From: Gloeocapsopsis dulcis
Lineage (GTDB): Bacteria; Cyanobacteriota; Cyanobacteriia; Cyanobacteriales; Chroococcidiopsidaceae
Length of the DNA stretch: 64,000 nucleotides
Assembly (NCBI RefSeq): GCF_032163395.1
Contig: NZ_CP119968.1
Coordinates: forward strand, 5,048,001 to 5,112,000
Direction of reading: 5' to 3'
Below the pieces are notes generated by a model. That model was not told where the DNA came from, did no database searches, and was given only the letters and a program-made list of their open reading frames with translations. How positions within the stretch are numbered: position 1 is the first letter of the stretch; the number at the start of each line of letters is the position of its first letter. The translations under genes and the position numbers were made by a program. Below are positions 35,274 to 46,389 of this stretch, one piece after another.

Positions 35274-36595
35274 ATGAGGAAATTTTGGATTTTGACTGCT
35301 GTGTACTGCTTGGGATGCAGTATGGGGTTAAATACTGCTAGTCTTGATAAAGTGACTGCTCAGAGTTCTTCTATATTGCTTCGGAGTGTCAATCAGTCGC
35401 CGTCTAGCAATAATGCTCGTGTCAATGCTGATGCAAATGCGAATGAACTCTCCTTTTCCTTACCACCCATTTCTCAGACTTGTCCGTTTCCATCTATTCC
35501 TACGTCAGCAGTTGTAAGCAGTACTCTACTTGGTCTATCTGGAGAAGCTACTGTACAACCACAGACATTGGTTGTTACATCTGAAGCAACCGGAACGGCA
35601 TTTGTACCAGGTGATGGCTCAGACTCCGACCTCGGCATGACTATCACTAGCTTGGTAGAAGCAGGAAAGCTGGATGAGGCGCTAAAAGTTGCCCAGCAAA
35701 TTAAGGATGTTTCTCTAAAGAATGAGGAGTTGAGCAGAATAGCCACTGTCCATAGAGAAGCGGGACAACTGGAGCAAGCCCTTCAGATTGCAAAAAGCAT
35801 CGCAGAACCATCCCAGTCGAACAGTAACTTCCGAAACGACGAGATCTCAATCAAAGATAATGTATTGTCCGAGATAGCCCAAGCTTATATGAAAGTAGGA
35901 CAACTGGGCAAGCCCTTCAGCTTACAGAAGATATGGGCGATTTTAGAGTTGTAACTTTACTTGAGATTGCTGAGATGTATCGACTAGCAGGACAGTCCGG
36001 TCGCGCTGCTGCTGTCATAGATCGAGCAGTTGCGGCTGATAGGACAACGGCACAACCTCAAACTGACTCTATTGCTGCTGTCTATGAGAGACTTTTTGTT
36101 TTGTCCCGATTCGCCAACCAGTACGCAGCTATAGGGAAAAAAGAGCAAGCTGTGGAGCTAGCATCTAAAGTGTTTGAAGTTGCTAGATTATTGCCTCAGC
36201 AGGATTATATGACGTTTAATACTTTACTTAATACTAGTAAGCTGTATACATTAGCAGGGCAAAGCGACAAAGCTGTTGCGGTTTTTTCCTACTTACTTAA
36301 AACTACTGAAAATATCAAGGAGACATTTGTTAAAGCCTTTTTCTTAGCTCAAATTGGCAATGAGTATGCAGTGTTGCAACAACCAAATCGCGCTACTGAA
36401 CTTTTGTCTCAAGCACTTGAGTTGGTTAAACCAGAAGAAGTTTCTAGAAAAAGCCTTGTTCTGATTACCATCGCTCGTGGCTATGGAGTATTACAGCAAT
36501 ACGACAAAGCGATCCAGGTTAGTCATGCAGTCGAGCCAAGATCACTGCGTGATGAAGTAAAACGAACTTTAATGTGTTCGAGAGATGCAAGATAG
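35274..36595 (+). pseudogene. Exported TPR-like repeat protein, frameshifted
   Basis: From ATG 35274 (GGAAG upstream) the product begins MRKFWILTAVYCLGCSMG, a signal peptide. A low-complexity Ser/Asn region follows, then helical repeats (AGKLDEALKVAQQI, AGQLEQALQIAKSI, YMKVGQLG...). Near 35910 the frame breaks: CTGGGCAAGCC stands where the preceding repeat has CTGGAGCAAGCC, so one base is missing. The other frame continues LQLTEDMGDFRVV, AGQSGRAAAVIDRA, AGQSDKAVAVFSYL and LQQYDKAIQVSHAV to 36595. Together they form one ~440-aa tetratricopeptide-like protein of the cyanobacterial periplasmic type. This is either a true one-base deletion or a sequencing error. Confidence 0.7.
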
Positions 36596-36908
36596 TACGG
36601 TTTTTCGTCAAGATTTTGAATTTGCGAAAATCTAAGCAAGGTAGAAATAGCGCTGCAATTTCAGTCTAGGGAGACAAATTTTTGCTGTAGAAACATGATA
36701 GACCTTTTTAAGTTATCAAATTTTGTATTTTTGAATTGGCAAAATAAATATTTAATGGGGGAGATTAGTGCTGCGTACAACTCCGTAGGCGAAGCCGCGC
36801 CAAAGGGGCTAAGAACCGCCAACCTGATTAGACGCACTGGCTAAAACCCATATCCATCATTTATGGCTCATTCTCAATCCGAGCCTAATTTACCGCCCTA
36901 GTTGAGAT
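36596..36908. other. Gap before the signalling cluster, with repeat-like segment
   Basis: About 310 bp. The first half is AT-rich. At 36780-36810 lies ACTCCGTAGGCGAAGCCGCG then CCAAAGG, a dispersed cyanobacterial repeat type. No gene. It must contain the promoter of the kinase cluster. Confidence 0.4.
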
Positions 36909-39900
36909 ATGTCTGACGCATTGCCAAAAAAGCTCTCTACCACGTATATCCCTGCGAACGAAACTAAGCGGCTGGCGGCATTGCATCGCTACAAGGTTCT
37001 CGACACGCCTCCCGAAGTGGCATTTGATCGCATTACCACTTTGGCAGCGCGGCTGTTTAATATACCGATCGCCCTCGTTTCTCTAGTCGATGAATCGAGA
37101 GCCTGGTTTAAGTCCTGCATTGGCTTCGATGCTCGAGAAGTGCCGCGTGATGCCACGCTTTGCAGCTTTGCGGTGTTAACCAATGAGCCGCTGATTATCC
37201 CCGATGCCCGACTCGACGATCGCTTTGCCTGCAATCCCTTTGTGCAAAGCGAACCAGGTGTGCGGTTTTATGCGGGTGCGCCCCTCCTCAGTCATGACGG
37301 CTTTAACTTGGGAACGCTTTGTCTGCTTGACACTCAGCCCCACGAGTCATTAACCGCAGAGCAGCAGGCGACTCTCGTTGACTTAGCCGCAATGGTAGTC
37401 GATGAATTGGAACTGAGATTGGCAGCTCATAAGATTGCCCAGGTGGATGCGGCGCTGTTGGAGATTACTCAAGGCGTAGCGACAGTAACGGGTGGCGCTT
37501 TTTTCGATGCGCTGGTACAGCACTTTGCCAAAGTTCTAGATGCAGATTATGTCTACATTGGTTTGGTGGAAGGCGACGACCCCAAAATGCTGCGCACGAT
37601 CGCCACCTGCGATCGCGGTCAAATTGTCGATAATCTGACATATCTGCTGCAAGACACGCCGTGCTGGGAAGTGATTGAGCAGCGCAAAATTTGCTGCTAC
37701 CCGCGCAATGTGCAGGCTCACTTTCCGAATGCGCCCCTGCTCAAGCCGCTCTCGGTCGAAAGCTATGTGGCAGCTCCCTTCTTTGACTCTAACGGCACTC
37801 CGTTGGGATTGTTAGGAGTGATGGATGGTGAACCCCTAGAAAATGTGCATCTAGCAGAATCCCTGCTGACGATTTTTGCAAATCGAATTGCCACTGAGCT
37901 AGAGCGTCAGCAGGCGGAAGTGGCACTGCGCGAATCCGAAGAAAAATACCGTCGGCTGTTTGAGTCGATTGACGAAGGCTTTTGCATCTGCGAAATGCTG
38001 TTTGACGAGAACGGTGAACCGCAGGATTATCGCTTTCTGGAAGTAAATCCTGTCTTTACTAAACTCACGGGTCTAGAGGAAGCAGTGGGCAAAACGGCGC
38101 GGGAACTCGTCCCAAACTTAGAAGCCCACTGGGTTGAGATTTACGGCAAACTTGTGCAAACAGGCGAACCTGTGCGGTTTGAGCAGCAGTCGATCGCCAT
38201 GAATCGTTGGTTTGATGTCAATGCTTTTTGTATCGATGAGCCACACCACCAGTTTGGCATTTTATTTAGCAACATCAGCGAACGCAAACAAACTGAGCAG
38301 CAGCTTCAACACGCGCTGCAAGCGTTACAAACCCTAGTTACCGCCTCGCCGCTGCCGATCGTCGTGATTGAACCCGATGGTATTGTGCAGCTTTGGAACC
38401 CAGCTGCAGAACGAATCTTTGGTTGGAGTGCAGCAGACGTGCTAGGCAAGCCCCTGCCGATCGTGCCACCGGAGAAACACGAGGAATGCCGCCAGGTGCG
38501 AGAGGCAGTAATCAACGGGGAAATCTTCTCTGGAGTTGAAACATACCGTTGCAAACAAGACGGCTCAACCGTCATTGTCAGTATCTCGGCTGCTTTGCTA
38601 GATAGCAGCAACGCGATCATGCTGCTTTTTCAAGACATCACTGAGCGGCAGCAGGCAGAGGCAGCGTTGCGATCGCGCGAGGCACAGTTGCAAATCCTCT
38701 TTGATGAAGTACCGCTTGGTGTTTACTTAATTGACCAGGACTTTCGCATCCGGCAGGTAAACCCGATCGCGCTACCCGTTTTTGGGGATATCCCTGATCT
38801 AATTGGGCGCGACTTTGACGAGGTCGTTCGCGTCTTGTGGCCACAAGCGTATGCCGATGAAATTGTCGCTCGGTTCCGCCACACGCTGAAAACTGGAAAG
38901 CCATATTTTGTCCCTGAATGGATTGAGAAGCGCCGAGATCGCGACGTGATTGAATACTACGAGTGGCAGATCAACCGCATTCCGCTTCCAGAGGGTCGCT
39001 ACGGCGTAGTTTGCTATTTCCGCGACATCTCTGCCCAAGTGCTGACTCGGCAGGCGATCGCTGAATCCGAGGAACGGCTGAGAAGTTTTGTGGAAGCAGA
39101 CGTCGTTGGAATTCTCTTTGGCGACATTCATGGCGGAATTCACCAAGCCAATGACGAGCTATTGAGAATCGTCGGTTATACCCGCGAAGACTTAGAGGCA
39201 GGCAGACTCCGCTGGACTGACATCACCCCACCCGAATATTTACCACTGGATGAGCAGTACATTGCAGAGGCGAAAGCAAGAGGCGCTTGTAGTCCTTACG
39301 AGAAGGAATACATCCGCAAGGATGGCAGTCGAGTTCCCGTGCTAGTTGGCTATTCCTTAGTAGGAGAGGCGCGGGAACAGTCTGTTGCGTTAATTCTCGA
39401 CTTGAGCGATCGCAAGCAAGCAGAAGCAGCATTACGCCAGAGTGAAGCTCGCTTCCGTCTCATGGTGGAAAGTGCCAAAGATTACGCTATTTTTACCCTT
39501 GACCTCAACGGCACGATTACGAGTTGGAATTCCGGTGCAGAATGGCTGTTGGGTTACACAGAGACAGAGGCGATCGGCTCTGACGGTCGGATGATCTTCA
39601 CGCCGGAAGACAACGAGCAGGGACGACCCGACTGGGAGATGCAAACTGCCCTGACCCAGGGACGTGCAGAAAACAAACGCTGGCATCTGCGAAAAGATAG
39701 CAGCCGCTTTTGGGGAAGTGGTTTGATGATGCCGTTGCAAACGGAAGCGGGCAACACGCTGGGATTTGTCAAAATCATGCAGGATAAGACTGAATCTCGC
39801 CAAGCTGCAGAACGAGAGCAGTTTCTAGCCCAATCGAGTATAGCACTGGCAGCTTCGATCGACTACAAAACGACGCTCACCACGATTGCACGGTTAGCAG

Positions 39901-41468
39901 TTCCCTTTTTGGCAGACTACTGTTTTTTTGATGTCGTTAATACCAGTGGACAAATTGAACGAGTAGCATGGCACATCGCTGATCTCGCCCTACAAGACTT
40001 GTTCGATCAGGTGCAGCAGTTTGTGCCACCGCAAGACTTTGACAGTCATCCCATTGTCAACGTGCTGCGCAGCGGTCACGCTCATTTCGTCCCGATAGTC
40101 ACCCAGGAGTGGATGCAGTCCGTTGCCACCAGTTCAGCGCATTCTCAATTCATGCAACAGTGCCGATTGCGATCGCTGATGACCGTGCCGCTAAAAATTA
40201 ATCATCGTTCCCTGGGCGCGTTAACCTTTTGCTTCACCGCCCACTCCAATCGCCGCTATACCCAGGCGGAGCTAACCCTGGCAGAAGAGTTAGCACGGCG
40301 AGCCGCGTTAGCGTTAGATAATGCCAAACTTTATCACCAGGCAAAGGAAGCCAACCGCATTAAAGATGAGTTTCTCGCCGTATTGTCCCACGAATTGCGA
40401 TCGCCCCTCAACCCGATTTTGGGTTGGGCAAAGCTGCTCTTAAGTAAGAAATTAGACGAAACGAAGACCAGGCAAGCCTTGATTACAATCGAGCGTAACG
40501 CCAAACTGCAATCGGAACTGATTGAAGATTTGCTCGATGTCTCTCGGATTCTGCAAGGCAAATTGAGCCTCAATATTAGTCCGGTCGGTCTCGCCTCAAC
40601 GATTGGCGCAGCGACCGAAACCGTGCGACTGGCAGCAGAAGCCAAATCAGTGACGGTAGAAGCAAATCTCGACTCTGAAGTCGGACAGATTTTAGGAGAT
40701 GCAACCCGCTTGCAGCAAGTGGTGTGGAACTTGCTCTCCAATGCTGTCAAGTTCACGCCCGCAGGCGGTCGAGTGGAGGTGCGATTAGAACAGATTGACG
40801 ACCAAGCACAAATCACCGTTCGCGATACGGGCAAAGGTATTGCTGCCGACTTTCTACCCTACGTGTTTGACTACTTCCGTCAAGCCGATAGTACGACGAC
40901 TCGCAAATTTGGCGGGTTAGGGTTGGGGTTGGCGATCGTTCGTCACTTGGTAGAACTACATGGTGGCACCGTTTGGGCAGAAAGCCAGGGCGAAGGCTTA
41001 GGAGCCACTTTCGTCGTTCGGCTGCCGCTCATGCCCATACAGCCGACTCACGATTCCAAGCTTGACACACCCTCATATACCCTCGATTTAACTGACATTC
41101 AAGTGTTAGTGGTGGACGATGAAGCCGACTCACGGGAATTCATTGCCTTTGTGTTGGAGCAGGGTGGGGCACAGGTGAGAACCGCAGCTTCTGCGATCGA
41201 AGCCTTTTCCGTGTTAACGCAATCCAATCCCGATGTACTGCTGAGTGATATTGGAATGCCCGATATCGATGGCTATACGTTGATGCAGCAGGTCAGATCA
41301 CTACCAGCCGAGCAAGGTGGAAAAATCGCAGCGATCGCCCTGACTGCCTATGCCGGAGATTTTGATCGGCAGCAAGCACTCAAAGCTGGGTTTCAGCGGC
41401 ATATCGCTAAGCCGATCGAACCTCAAGCGTTAATCGAGGCGATAACTGCCGTTATCAAGAGGGTATGA
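36909..41468 (+). CDS. Hybrid sensor histidine kinase, GAF-GAF-PAS5-GAF-HisKA-HATPase-REC
   Basis: 1519 aa, no membrane segments, so a cytosolic sensor. Approximate domains: GAF 28-170, GAF 180-340, five PAS units from 345 to 965, GAF 970-1140, HisKA 1152-1218, HATPase 1262-1375, REC 1397-1513. The phospho-acceptor is H1161 in AVLSHELRSPLNPILGW. The ATP site shows QQVVWNLLSNAVKFTP, DTGKGI and FGGLGLGLAIV. The receiver Asp is D1447 in LLSDIGMPDIDGY. No phytochrome-type chromophore motif was seen in the GAF domains. It is first of six same-strand signalling genes, and its kinase core is very close to the second core of the next gene. Confidence 0.93.
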   Translation: MSDALPKKLSTTYIPANETKRLAALHRYKVLDTPPEVAFDRITTLAARLFNIPIALVSLVDESRAWFKSCIGFDAREVPRDATLCSFAVLTNEPLIIPDARLDDRFACNPFVQSEPGVRFYAGAPLLSHDGFNLGTLCLLDTQPHESLTAEQQATLVDLAAMVVDELELRLAAHKIAQVDAALLEITQGVATVTGGAFFDALVQHFAKVLDADYVYIGLVEGDDPKMLRTIATCDRGQIVDNLTYLLQDTPCWEVIEQRKICCYPRNVQAHFPNAPLLKPLSVESYVAAPFFDSNGTPLGLLGVMDGEPLENVHLAESLLTIFANRIATELERQQAEVALRESEEKYRRLFESIDEGFCICEMLFDENGEPQDYRFLEVNPVFTKLTGLEEAVGKTARELVPNLEAHWVEIYGKLVQTGEPVRFEQQSIAMNRWFDVNAFCIDEPHHQFGILFSNISERKQTEQQLQHALQALQTLVTASPLPIVVIEPDGIVQLWNPAAERIFGWSAADVLGKPLPIVPPEKHEECRQVREAVINGEIFSGVETYRCKQDGSTVIVSISAALLDSSNAIMLLFQDITERQQAEAALRSREAQLQILFDEVPLGVYLIDQDFRIRQVNPIALPVFGDIPDLIGRDFDEVVRVLWPQAYADEIVARFRHTLKTGKPYFVPEWIEKRRDRDVIEYYEWQINRIPLPEGRYGVVCYFRDISAQVLTRQAIAESEERLRSFVEADVVGILFGDIHGGIHQANDELLRIVGYTREDLEAGRLRWTDITPPEYLPLDEQYIAEAKARGACSPYEKEYIRKDGSRVPVLVGYSLVGEAREQSVALILDLSDRKQAEAALRQSEARFRLMVESAKDYAIFTLDLNGTITSWNSGAEWLLGYTETEAIGSDGRMIFTPEDNEQGRPDWEMQTALTQGRAENKRWHLRKDSSRFWGSGLMMPLQTEAGNTLGFVKIMQDKTESRQAAEREQFLAQSSIALAASIDYKTTLTTIARLAVPFLADYCFFDVVNTSGQIERVAWHIADLALQDLFDQVQQFVPPQDFDSHPIVNVLRSGHAHFVPIVTQEWMQSVATSSAHSQFMQQCRLRSLMTVPLKINHRSLGALTFCFTAHSNRRYTQAELTLAEELARRAALALDNAKLYHQAKEANRIKDEFLAVLSHELRSPLNPILGWAKLLLSKKLDETKTRQALITIERNAKLQSELIEDLLDVSRILQGKLSLNISPVGLASTIGAATETVRLAAEAKSVTVEANLDSEVGQILGDATRLQQVVWNLLSNAVKFTPAGGRVEVRLEQIDDQAQITVRDTGKGIAADFLPYVFDYFRQADSTTTRKFGGLGLGLAIVRHLVELHGGTVWAESQGEGLGATFVVRLPLMPIQPTHDSKLDTPSYTLDLTDIQVLVVDDEADSREFIAFVLEQGGAQVRTAASAIEAFSVLTQSNPDVLLSDIGMPDIDGYTLMQQVRSLPAEQGGKIAAIALTAYAGDFDRQQALKAGFQRHIAKPIEPQALIEAITAVIKRV

Positions 41469-41559
41469 TGGCAACAAACCGCAACCTTCAAATTTTTCCC
41501 TCTAGTAAGGCTTTGTTTCGATTCTCTCTCATTCTCGGCTCAACTGAAGGCAAGTGTTA

Positions 41560-44500
41560 ATGAACATTGAAGAATTGATTCCAGATGGCGGACAAATGGG
41601 AGCGGCAATTCGTGCCTTTGATTGGTCTACAACTCCGGTGGGCGAGATTGAAACCTGGCCACAAAGTTTGATAACCGCCGTTCGCATTATGCTTGGCTCT
41701 CGCTACCCGATGTTTGTTTGGTGGGGGCGATCTCTGACCAAGTTTTATAACGATGCTTACATTCCAGTCCTCGGTAAGCGGCACCCACAAGCGTTAGGGC
41801 AGTCAGCCGCAAAAGTTTGGGAAGAAATTTGGGATACCCTGGGTCCTCAAACGGAAATGGTGCTAAATCAAGGACAATCGACGTGGAACGAACAACGGCT
41901 TCTCGTGATGGAGCGCAACGGTTATGCCGAAGAGACCTATTTCACGTTTTCGTACAGTCCCGCTGCTAGCGATGATGGTGGAATTGGTGGGGTGTTTTGT
42001 GCTTGCACCGAAGATACGCGACAAGTCTTGAGCGATCGCCGCTTACGTACCTTACGCGAATTAGCCGCAGCCACCGCAGATGCCAAAACTGTCGAAAATG
42101 CTTGCAAAACCTTAGCTCGAAGCTTGGAAAAAAATCCTTATGATGTGCCGTTTGCGCTGCTGTATCTGCTCGACAATGCTCAGGAACACGCTGATTTGGT
42201 TGGGGCAACTGGAATCAGTGTCGGCACATCTGCCAGTCCGGTACAAATTACCCTCAAACAATCTAACGCTTGGTTGCTACAAACGACGCTGACGAGCGGT
42301 AAGCCTCAGTTGATTAACCAATTTCCGGCTGCATGGGGGACACTTCCAAGCGGAGTTTGGGCAGAGCCAACAACCCAAGCGATCGTGCTACCCTTAGCCG
42401 CTTCTGGGCAAGCACAACTGGTTGGATTTTTAATCGTAGGAATCAGCCCTAGACGCGAATTTGATGACGATTATCGAGGTTTTTTTGACCTAATGGTGGG
42501 ACAAATGACGACCGCGATCGCGAACGCCCAGGCGTATGAACAAGAACGCAAACGAGCCGAAGCACTGGCGGAGATTGATCGGGCTAAAACCGCCTTTTTC
42601 AGTAATGTTAGCCATGAATTTCGCACACCATTAACGTTGATGCTGAGTCCGTTGGAGGAACTGTCGAATTCATTGAACGAACGCTTGCAACCGGATGAGC
42701 GAGAACAGCTACAACTGATGCAACGTAACGGATTGCGCCTACAAAAGCTCGTCAATACCCTGCTCGACTTTTCCCGCATTGAAGCCGGACGGGTGGAGGT
42801 ATTCTATGAACCGATCGATTTAGCCACTTATACAGCAGAACTCGCCAGCACGTTTCGATCGCTGATTGAGCGGGCTAAAATGGCTCTTGCGATTGACTGT
42901 CCACCCATACTCGAACCTGTGTATGTCGATCGCGATATGTGGGAAAAAATTGTGCTCAATCTGATTTCAAATGCGTTTAAGTTTACATTTACTGGAATTA
43001 TCACCGTTCGATTGCAATCGATGGGTGATACCGTGGAATTAAGCGTTAAAGATACAGGGGTTGGCATTCCCGCAGCGGAATTACCTCGATTATTTGAACG
43101 ATTTCATCGCGTGAGTGGAACGCGATCGCGCACCTATGAAGGTTCAGGCATTGGGCTGGCTCTGGTGCAAGAGTTGGTCAAGCTGCATCAAGGCGCGATC
43201 GAGGTTGCCAGCGTGGAGGGAACAGGCACTTGCTTCACTGTCTCTATTCCTACGGGGACGGCTCATTTGCCCCAAAACCGGATTGGTACCACTCGCACCT
43301 TAACTTCAACGGCACTGGGCGCGAACTCCTACCTGGAAGAAGCCCTCCGTTGGCTCCCAGAAAGTCAACAAAACGTAAATGCATTAAGGGGTGGAGAACT
43401 TTGCTCTCCACCCTTCCGAAATAATTCTTTTTCCTCTGCCAGGGTTCTTTTGGCAGACGACAACGCAGATATGCGCGATTACGTCAGGCGGTTGCTCAGT
43501 CAGCAGTATGAAGTAGAAGCTGTGTCGGATGGTTTTGCGGCTCTGTCTGCTGTCCGTCAGCAGGTTCCCGATTTGATCTTGACGGATGTGATGATGCCCA
43601 ACCTCGATGGGTTTGGCTTATTGCAAGCAATTCGATCCGATCCCCAAACCAGGGAAGTGCCGATTATTCTGCTGTCGGCACGAGCAGGGGAAGAATCTCG
43701 GATTGAGGGATTGGCAGCGGGAGCCGATGATTATCTGATCAAACCCTTCTCTGCGCGTGAGCTATTAGCACGAGTGGAGGCAAGTCTGAAGCTGGCTCAA
43801 CTGCGGCGAGAGGCATCCCAAACTTTAGAACGCAGTGAAGAACGCTATCGGGCGTTTGTGCAGCAGAGTTCAGAAGGAATTTGGCGCTTTGAAGTTGAGT
43901 TTCCTATACCTATTGACTGCCCCGAAGACGAGCAGATTCAACATTTCTGTCAACATGCTTACCTAGCAGAGTGCAACCAGGTGGTGGCACAAATGTACGG
44001 AGCTTCCTCTCCTCAAGATCTGCTTGGGACAAAGCTAACTGATTTCTTCGTGCCATCCGACCCGCTTAACCTGGGATATTTACGTGCCTTTATTCGCGCT
44101 GGCTATCGGCTGATTGATGCCGAGTCCTATGAGGTCGATCGACAAGGGAACTCAAAGATTTTTTTGAATAACCTGATTGGGATTGTTGAAGACGGAAAGC
44201 TGGTACGGGCTTGGGGCACTCAGCGAGACATCACCGATCGCAAACAGGCGCAAGAGGCATTACGCGAACGCGAAAATCTGCTCAGCGGCATCGTCGGCAG
44301 TATCACCGATGCGCTTATGGTCATCGATAAGGATTGGCATTACACCTTTGCGAGTGAGGAATTTTTGCGCCGAACCGGAATGAGTCTGTCTAATATAATT
44401 GGGAACAACATCTGGGAACAGTTCCCAGATGCCGTCGGCAATGAAGCATACAGGCAACTGCACCGCGCAATGGCTGAGCGCGTTAGCGTCGAGTATGAGG

Positions 44501-46344
44501 TTTTCTACGAGTCGTTGCAAAGCTGGTTCAGCGACAAGGCTTATCCCACTGCTGACGGCGGGTTGGCAGTTTATTCACGCGACATTACTGATCGCAAACA
44601 AGCCGAACTCGAACGAGAAGCTTTACTTGCACGTGAACGCCAATACCTGGACCAATTGCAGGGATTGACCACAGCAGCACTGGCAATCAATTCTGCTCTT
44701 TCAATGGAAGAAGTTTTGCAAGTTATTACCGATCAAGCCGCGTCAATTATTAGTACTCACCAGTCTGTCACCAGCATGACCAATGACCAAAACTGGTCAC
44801 AGGCAATCACTGCTGTTCACCTGTCAGATAAGTATGCGGCTTGGCGAGACTACGATGAATCGACCGATGGGTCAGGCATCTATGCTTGCGTGTGTCAACT
44901 GAATCGCCCTATGCGAATGACCCAAGCCGAACTAGAAGCACACCCACGCTGGAAAGGGTTTGGCAAAGAAGCGGACAGGCATCCACCGTTGCGAGGCTGG
45001 TTAGCCGCCCCTTTAGTTGGACGAAACGGACAGAACATAGGCTTGATTCAGCTTTCGGACAAATACGAAGGGAAATTTACGGAAACGGATGAATCGATTC
45101 TGGTGCAGCTCGCGCAAATGGCATCGGTTGCCATTGAGAACACACGGCTATACGAAGCCGAACAGCAAGCGAGATCGACCGCAGAAACCGCACGAGAAGA
45201 AGCGGATCGCGCTAACCGGATCAAAGATGAGTTTCTGGCGGTGCTATCCCATGAGTTGCGATCGCCCCTCAACCCGATTCTGGGCTGGACGCGCTTACTA
45301 CAGAACGGCAAACTTGATGAAACTCGTCAACGCGAAGCACTAGCAACGATCGAGCGCAATGCCAAATTACAGACGCAACTAATTGAAGATCTACTCGACA
45401 TTTCCCGCATCATACAGGGCAAGTTGAGCTTAACGGTGGCTCCTGTTAGTTTGACGTTTGTGATTACGGCAGCAGTCGAAACCGTGCGGTTGGCAGCAGA
45501 AGCAAAGAATATTCAAATCTTGCTTGACCTCAATACTGCGATTGCCCCCGTCTCCGGCGATGCTGCTCGGTTACAGCAAGTAGTGTGGAACTTGCTCGCC
45601 AATGCCGTCAAGTTTACCCCTAACGGTGGACAAGTTACCGTTGAATTGAGGCAGACCAACCAACTGGCTCAGATTCGGGTAATGGATACAGGCAAAGGCA
45701 TCAATCCGCAGTTTTTGCCCCATGTGTTTGAGTATTTCCGTCAGGAAGACGGCTCGACCACCCGCAAATTTGGTGGGTTAGGGTTAGGGCTGGCGATCGT
45801 GCGGCAAGTTGTGGAGATGCATGGCGGCACCGTTTGGGCAGAGAGCGAGGGAGAGAATCGAGGCGCAACCTTTACCGTGGAGTTACCCCTCAGCCCGCAA
45901 GCACCATCAAACGAGTCGGGGCCAAACCGCGACAGTGTTACTACCGAGGCTCCTTTAAGCAACCTGCAAATCCTGCTGGTGGATGATGAGACCGATACTC
46001 GCGAGTTTCAGGCGTTTCTGCTGGAACAAAGTGGAGCTAGCGTGACAGCTGTTGCCTCTGGGTTTGAGGCGCTGCAAGCCCTGGATCGGTTTACTCCCGA
46101 TGTGTTAGTAAGTGACGTGGGCATGTCGGAAATGGACGGCTATATGCTGATGCAACAGATTCGATCGCGCCCTCCTGACAAAGGTGGCATGATTCCGGCG
46201 ATCGCCCTGACTGCTTACGCGAGAGATTTCGACCAACAGCAAGCATTGCAGGCTGGATTTCAACGGCACATCACAAAACCGATCGAACCCGACAAGTTAA
46301 TCCTGGAAGTTGCGATGTTAATTCAAAGGAGCACAAATGACTGA
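41560..46344 (+). CDS. Double hybrid histidine kinase (two kinase-receiver modules)
   Basis: 1594 aa from ATG 41560; a GTG two codons earlier is less likely. Module 1: PAS-like 10-160, GAF 165-335, HisKA with H352 (NVSHEFRTPLTLML), HATPase 455-570, REC with D676 (LTDVMMPNLDGF). Module 2: PAS 755-890, PAS 895-1010, GAF 1020-1190, HisKA with H1231 (LSHELRSPLNPILGW), HATPase 1333-1445, REC with D1519 (VSDVGMSEMDGY). Both sets of catalytic residues look intact, giving four phospho-sites in one chain. Module 1 resembles the kinase in the next gene and module 2 the one before, as if made by fusion. The linker before REC1 holds an in-frame hairpin repeat. Confidence 0.92.
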   Translation: MNIEELIPDGGQMGAAIRAFDWSTTPVGEIETWPQSLITAVRIMLGSRYPMFVWWGRSLTKFYNDAYIPVLGKRHPQALGQSAAKVWEEIWDTLGPQTEMVLNQGQSTWNEQRLLVMERNGYAEETYFTFSYSPAASDDGGIGGVFCACTEDTRQVLSDRRLRTLRELAAATADAKTVENACKTLARSLEKNPYDVPFALLYLLDNAQEHADLVGATGISVGTSASPVQITLKQSNAWLLQTTLTSGKPQLINQFPAAWGTLPSGVWAEPTTQAIVLPLAASGQAQLVGFLIVGISPRREFDDDYRGFFDLMVGQMTTAIANAQAYEQERKRAEALAEIDRAKTAFFSNVSHEFRTPLTLMLSPLEELSNSLNERLQPDEREQLQLMQRNGLRLQKLVNTLLDFSRIEAGRVEVFYEPIDLATYTAELASTFRSLIERAKMALAIDCPPILEPVYVDRDMWEKIVLNLISNAFKFTFTGIITVRLQSMGDTVELSVKDTGVGIPAAELPRLFERFHRVSGTRSRTYEGSGIGLALVQELVKLHQGAIEVASVEGTGTCFTVSIPTGTAHLPQNRIGTTRTLTSTALGANSYLEEALRWLPESQQNVNALRGGELCSPPFRNNSFSSARVLLADDNADMRDYVRRLLSQQYEVEAVSDGFAALSAVRQQVPDLILTDVMMPNLDGFGLLQAIRSDPQTREVPIILLSARAGEESRIEGLAAGADDYLIKPFSARELLARVEASLKLAQLRREASQTLERSEERYRAFVQQSSEGIWRFEVEFPIPIDCPEDEQIQHFCQHAYLAECNQVVAQMYGASSPQDLLGTKLTDFFVPSDPLNLGYLRAFIRAGYRLIDAESYEVDRQGNSKIFLNNLIGIVEDGKLVRAWGTQRDITDRKQAQEALRERENLLSGIVGSITDALMVIDKDWHYTFASEEFLRRTGMSLSNIIGNNIWEQFPDAVGNEAYRQLHRAMAERVSVEYEVFYESLQSWFSDKAYPTADGGLAVYSRDITDRKQAELEREALLARERQYLDQLQGLTTAALAINSALSMEEVLQVITDQAASIISTHQSVTSMTNDQNWSQAITAVHLSDKYAAWRDYDESTDGSGIYACVCQLNRPMRMTQAELEAHPRWKGFGKEADRHPPLRGWLAAPLVGRNGQNIGLIQLSDKYEGKFTETDESILVQLAQMASVAIENTRLYEAEQQARSTAETAREEADRANRIKDEFLAVLSHELRSPLNPILGWTRLLQNGKLDETRQREALATIERNAKLQTQLIEDLLDISRIIQGKLSLTVAPVSLTFVITAAVETVRLAAEAKNIQILLDLNTAIAPVSGDAARLQQVVWNLLANAVKFTPNGGQVTVELRQTNQLAQIRVMDTGKGINPQFLPHVFEYFRQEDGSTTRKFGGLGLGLAIVRQVVEMHGGTVWAESEGENRGATFTVELPLSPQAPSNESGPNRDSVTTEAPLSNLQILLVDDETDTREFQAFLLEQSGASVTAVASGFEALQALDRFTPDVLVSDVGMSEMDGYMLMQQIRSRPPDKGGMIPAIALTAYARDFDQQQALQAGFQRHITKPIEPDKLILEVAMLIQRSTND
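43386..43415 (+). repeat. In-frame hairpin repeat inside the kinase linker
   Basis: GGGTGGAGA (43389-43397) pairs perfectly with TCTCCACCC (43405-43413), extendable to AAG/CTT with one bulged G. It codes for a short stretch (GGELCSPPF) between the first HATPase and the first receiver. It looks like an intergenic-type repeat captured in a coding linker. Confidence 0.6.
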
Positions 46345-46389
46345 GTGACCAGAAGGCAACAACTGATTTCTTTGTGGAAGGACTAGACA

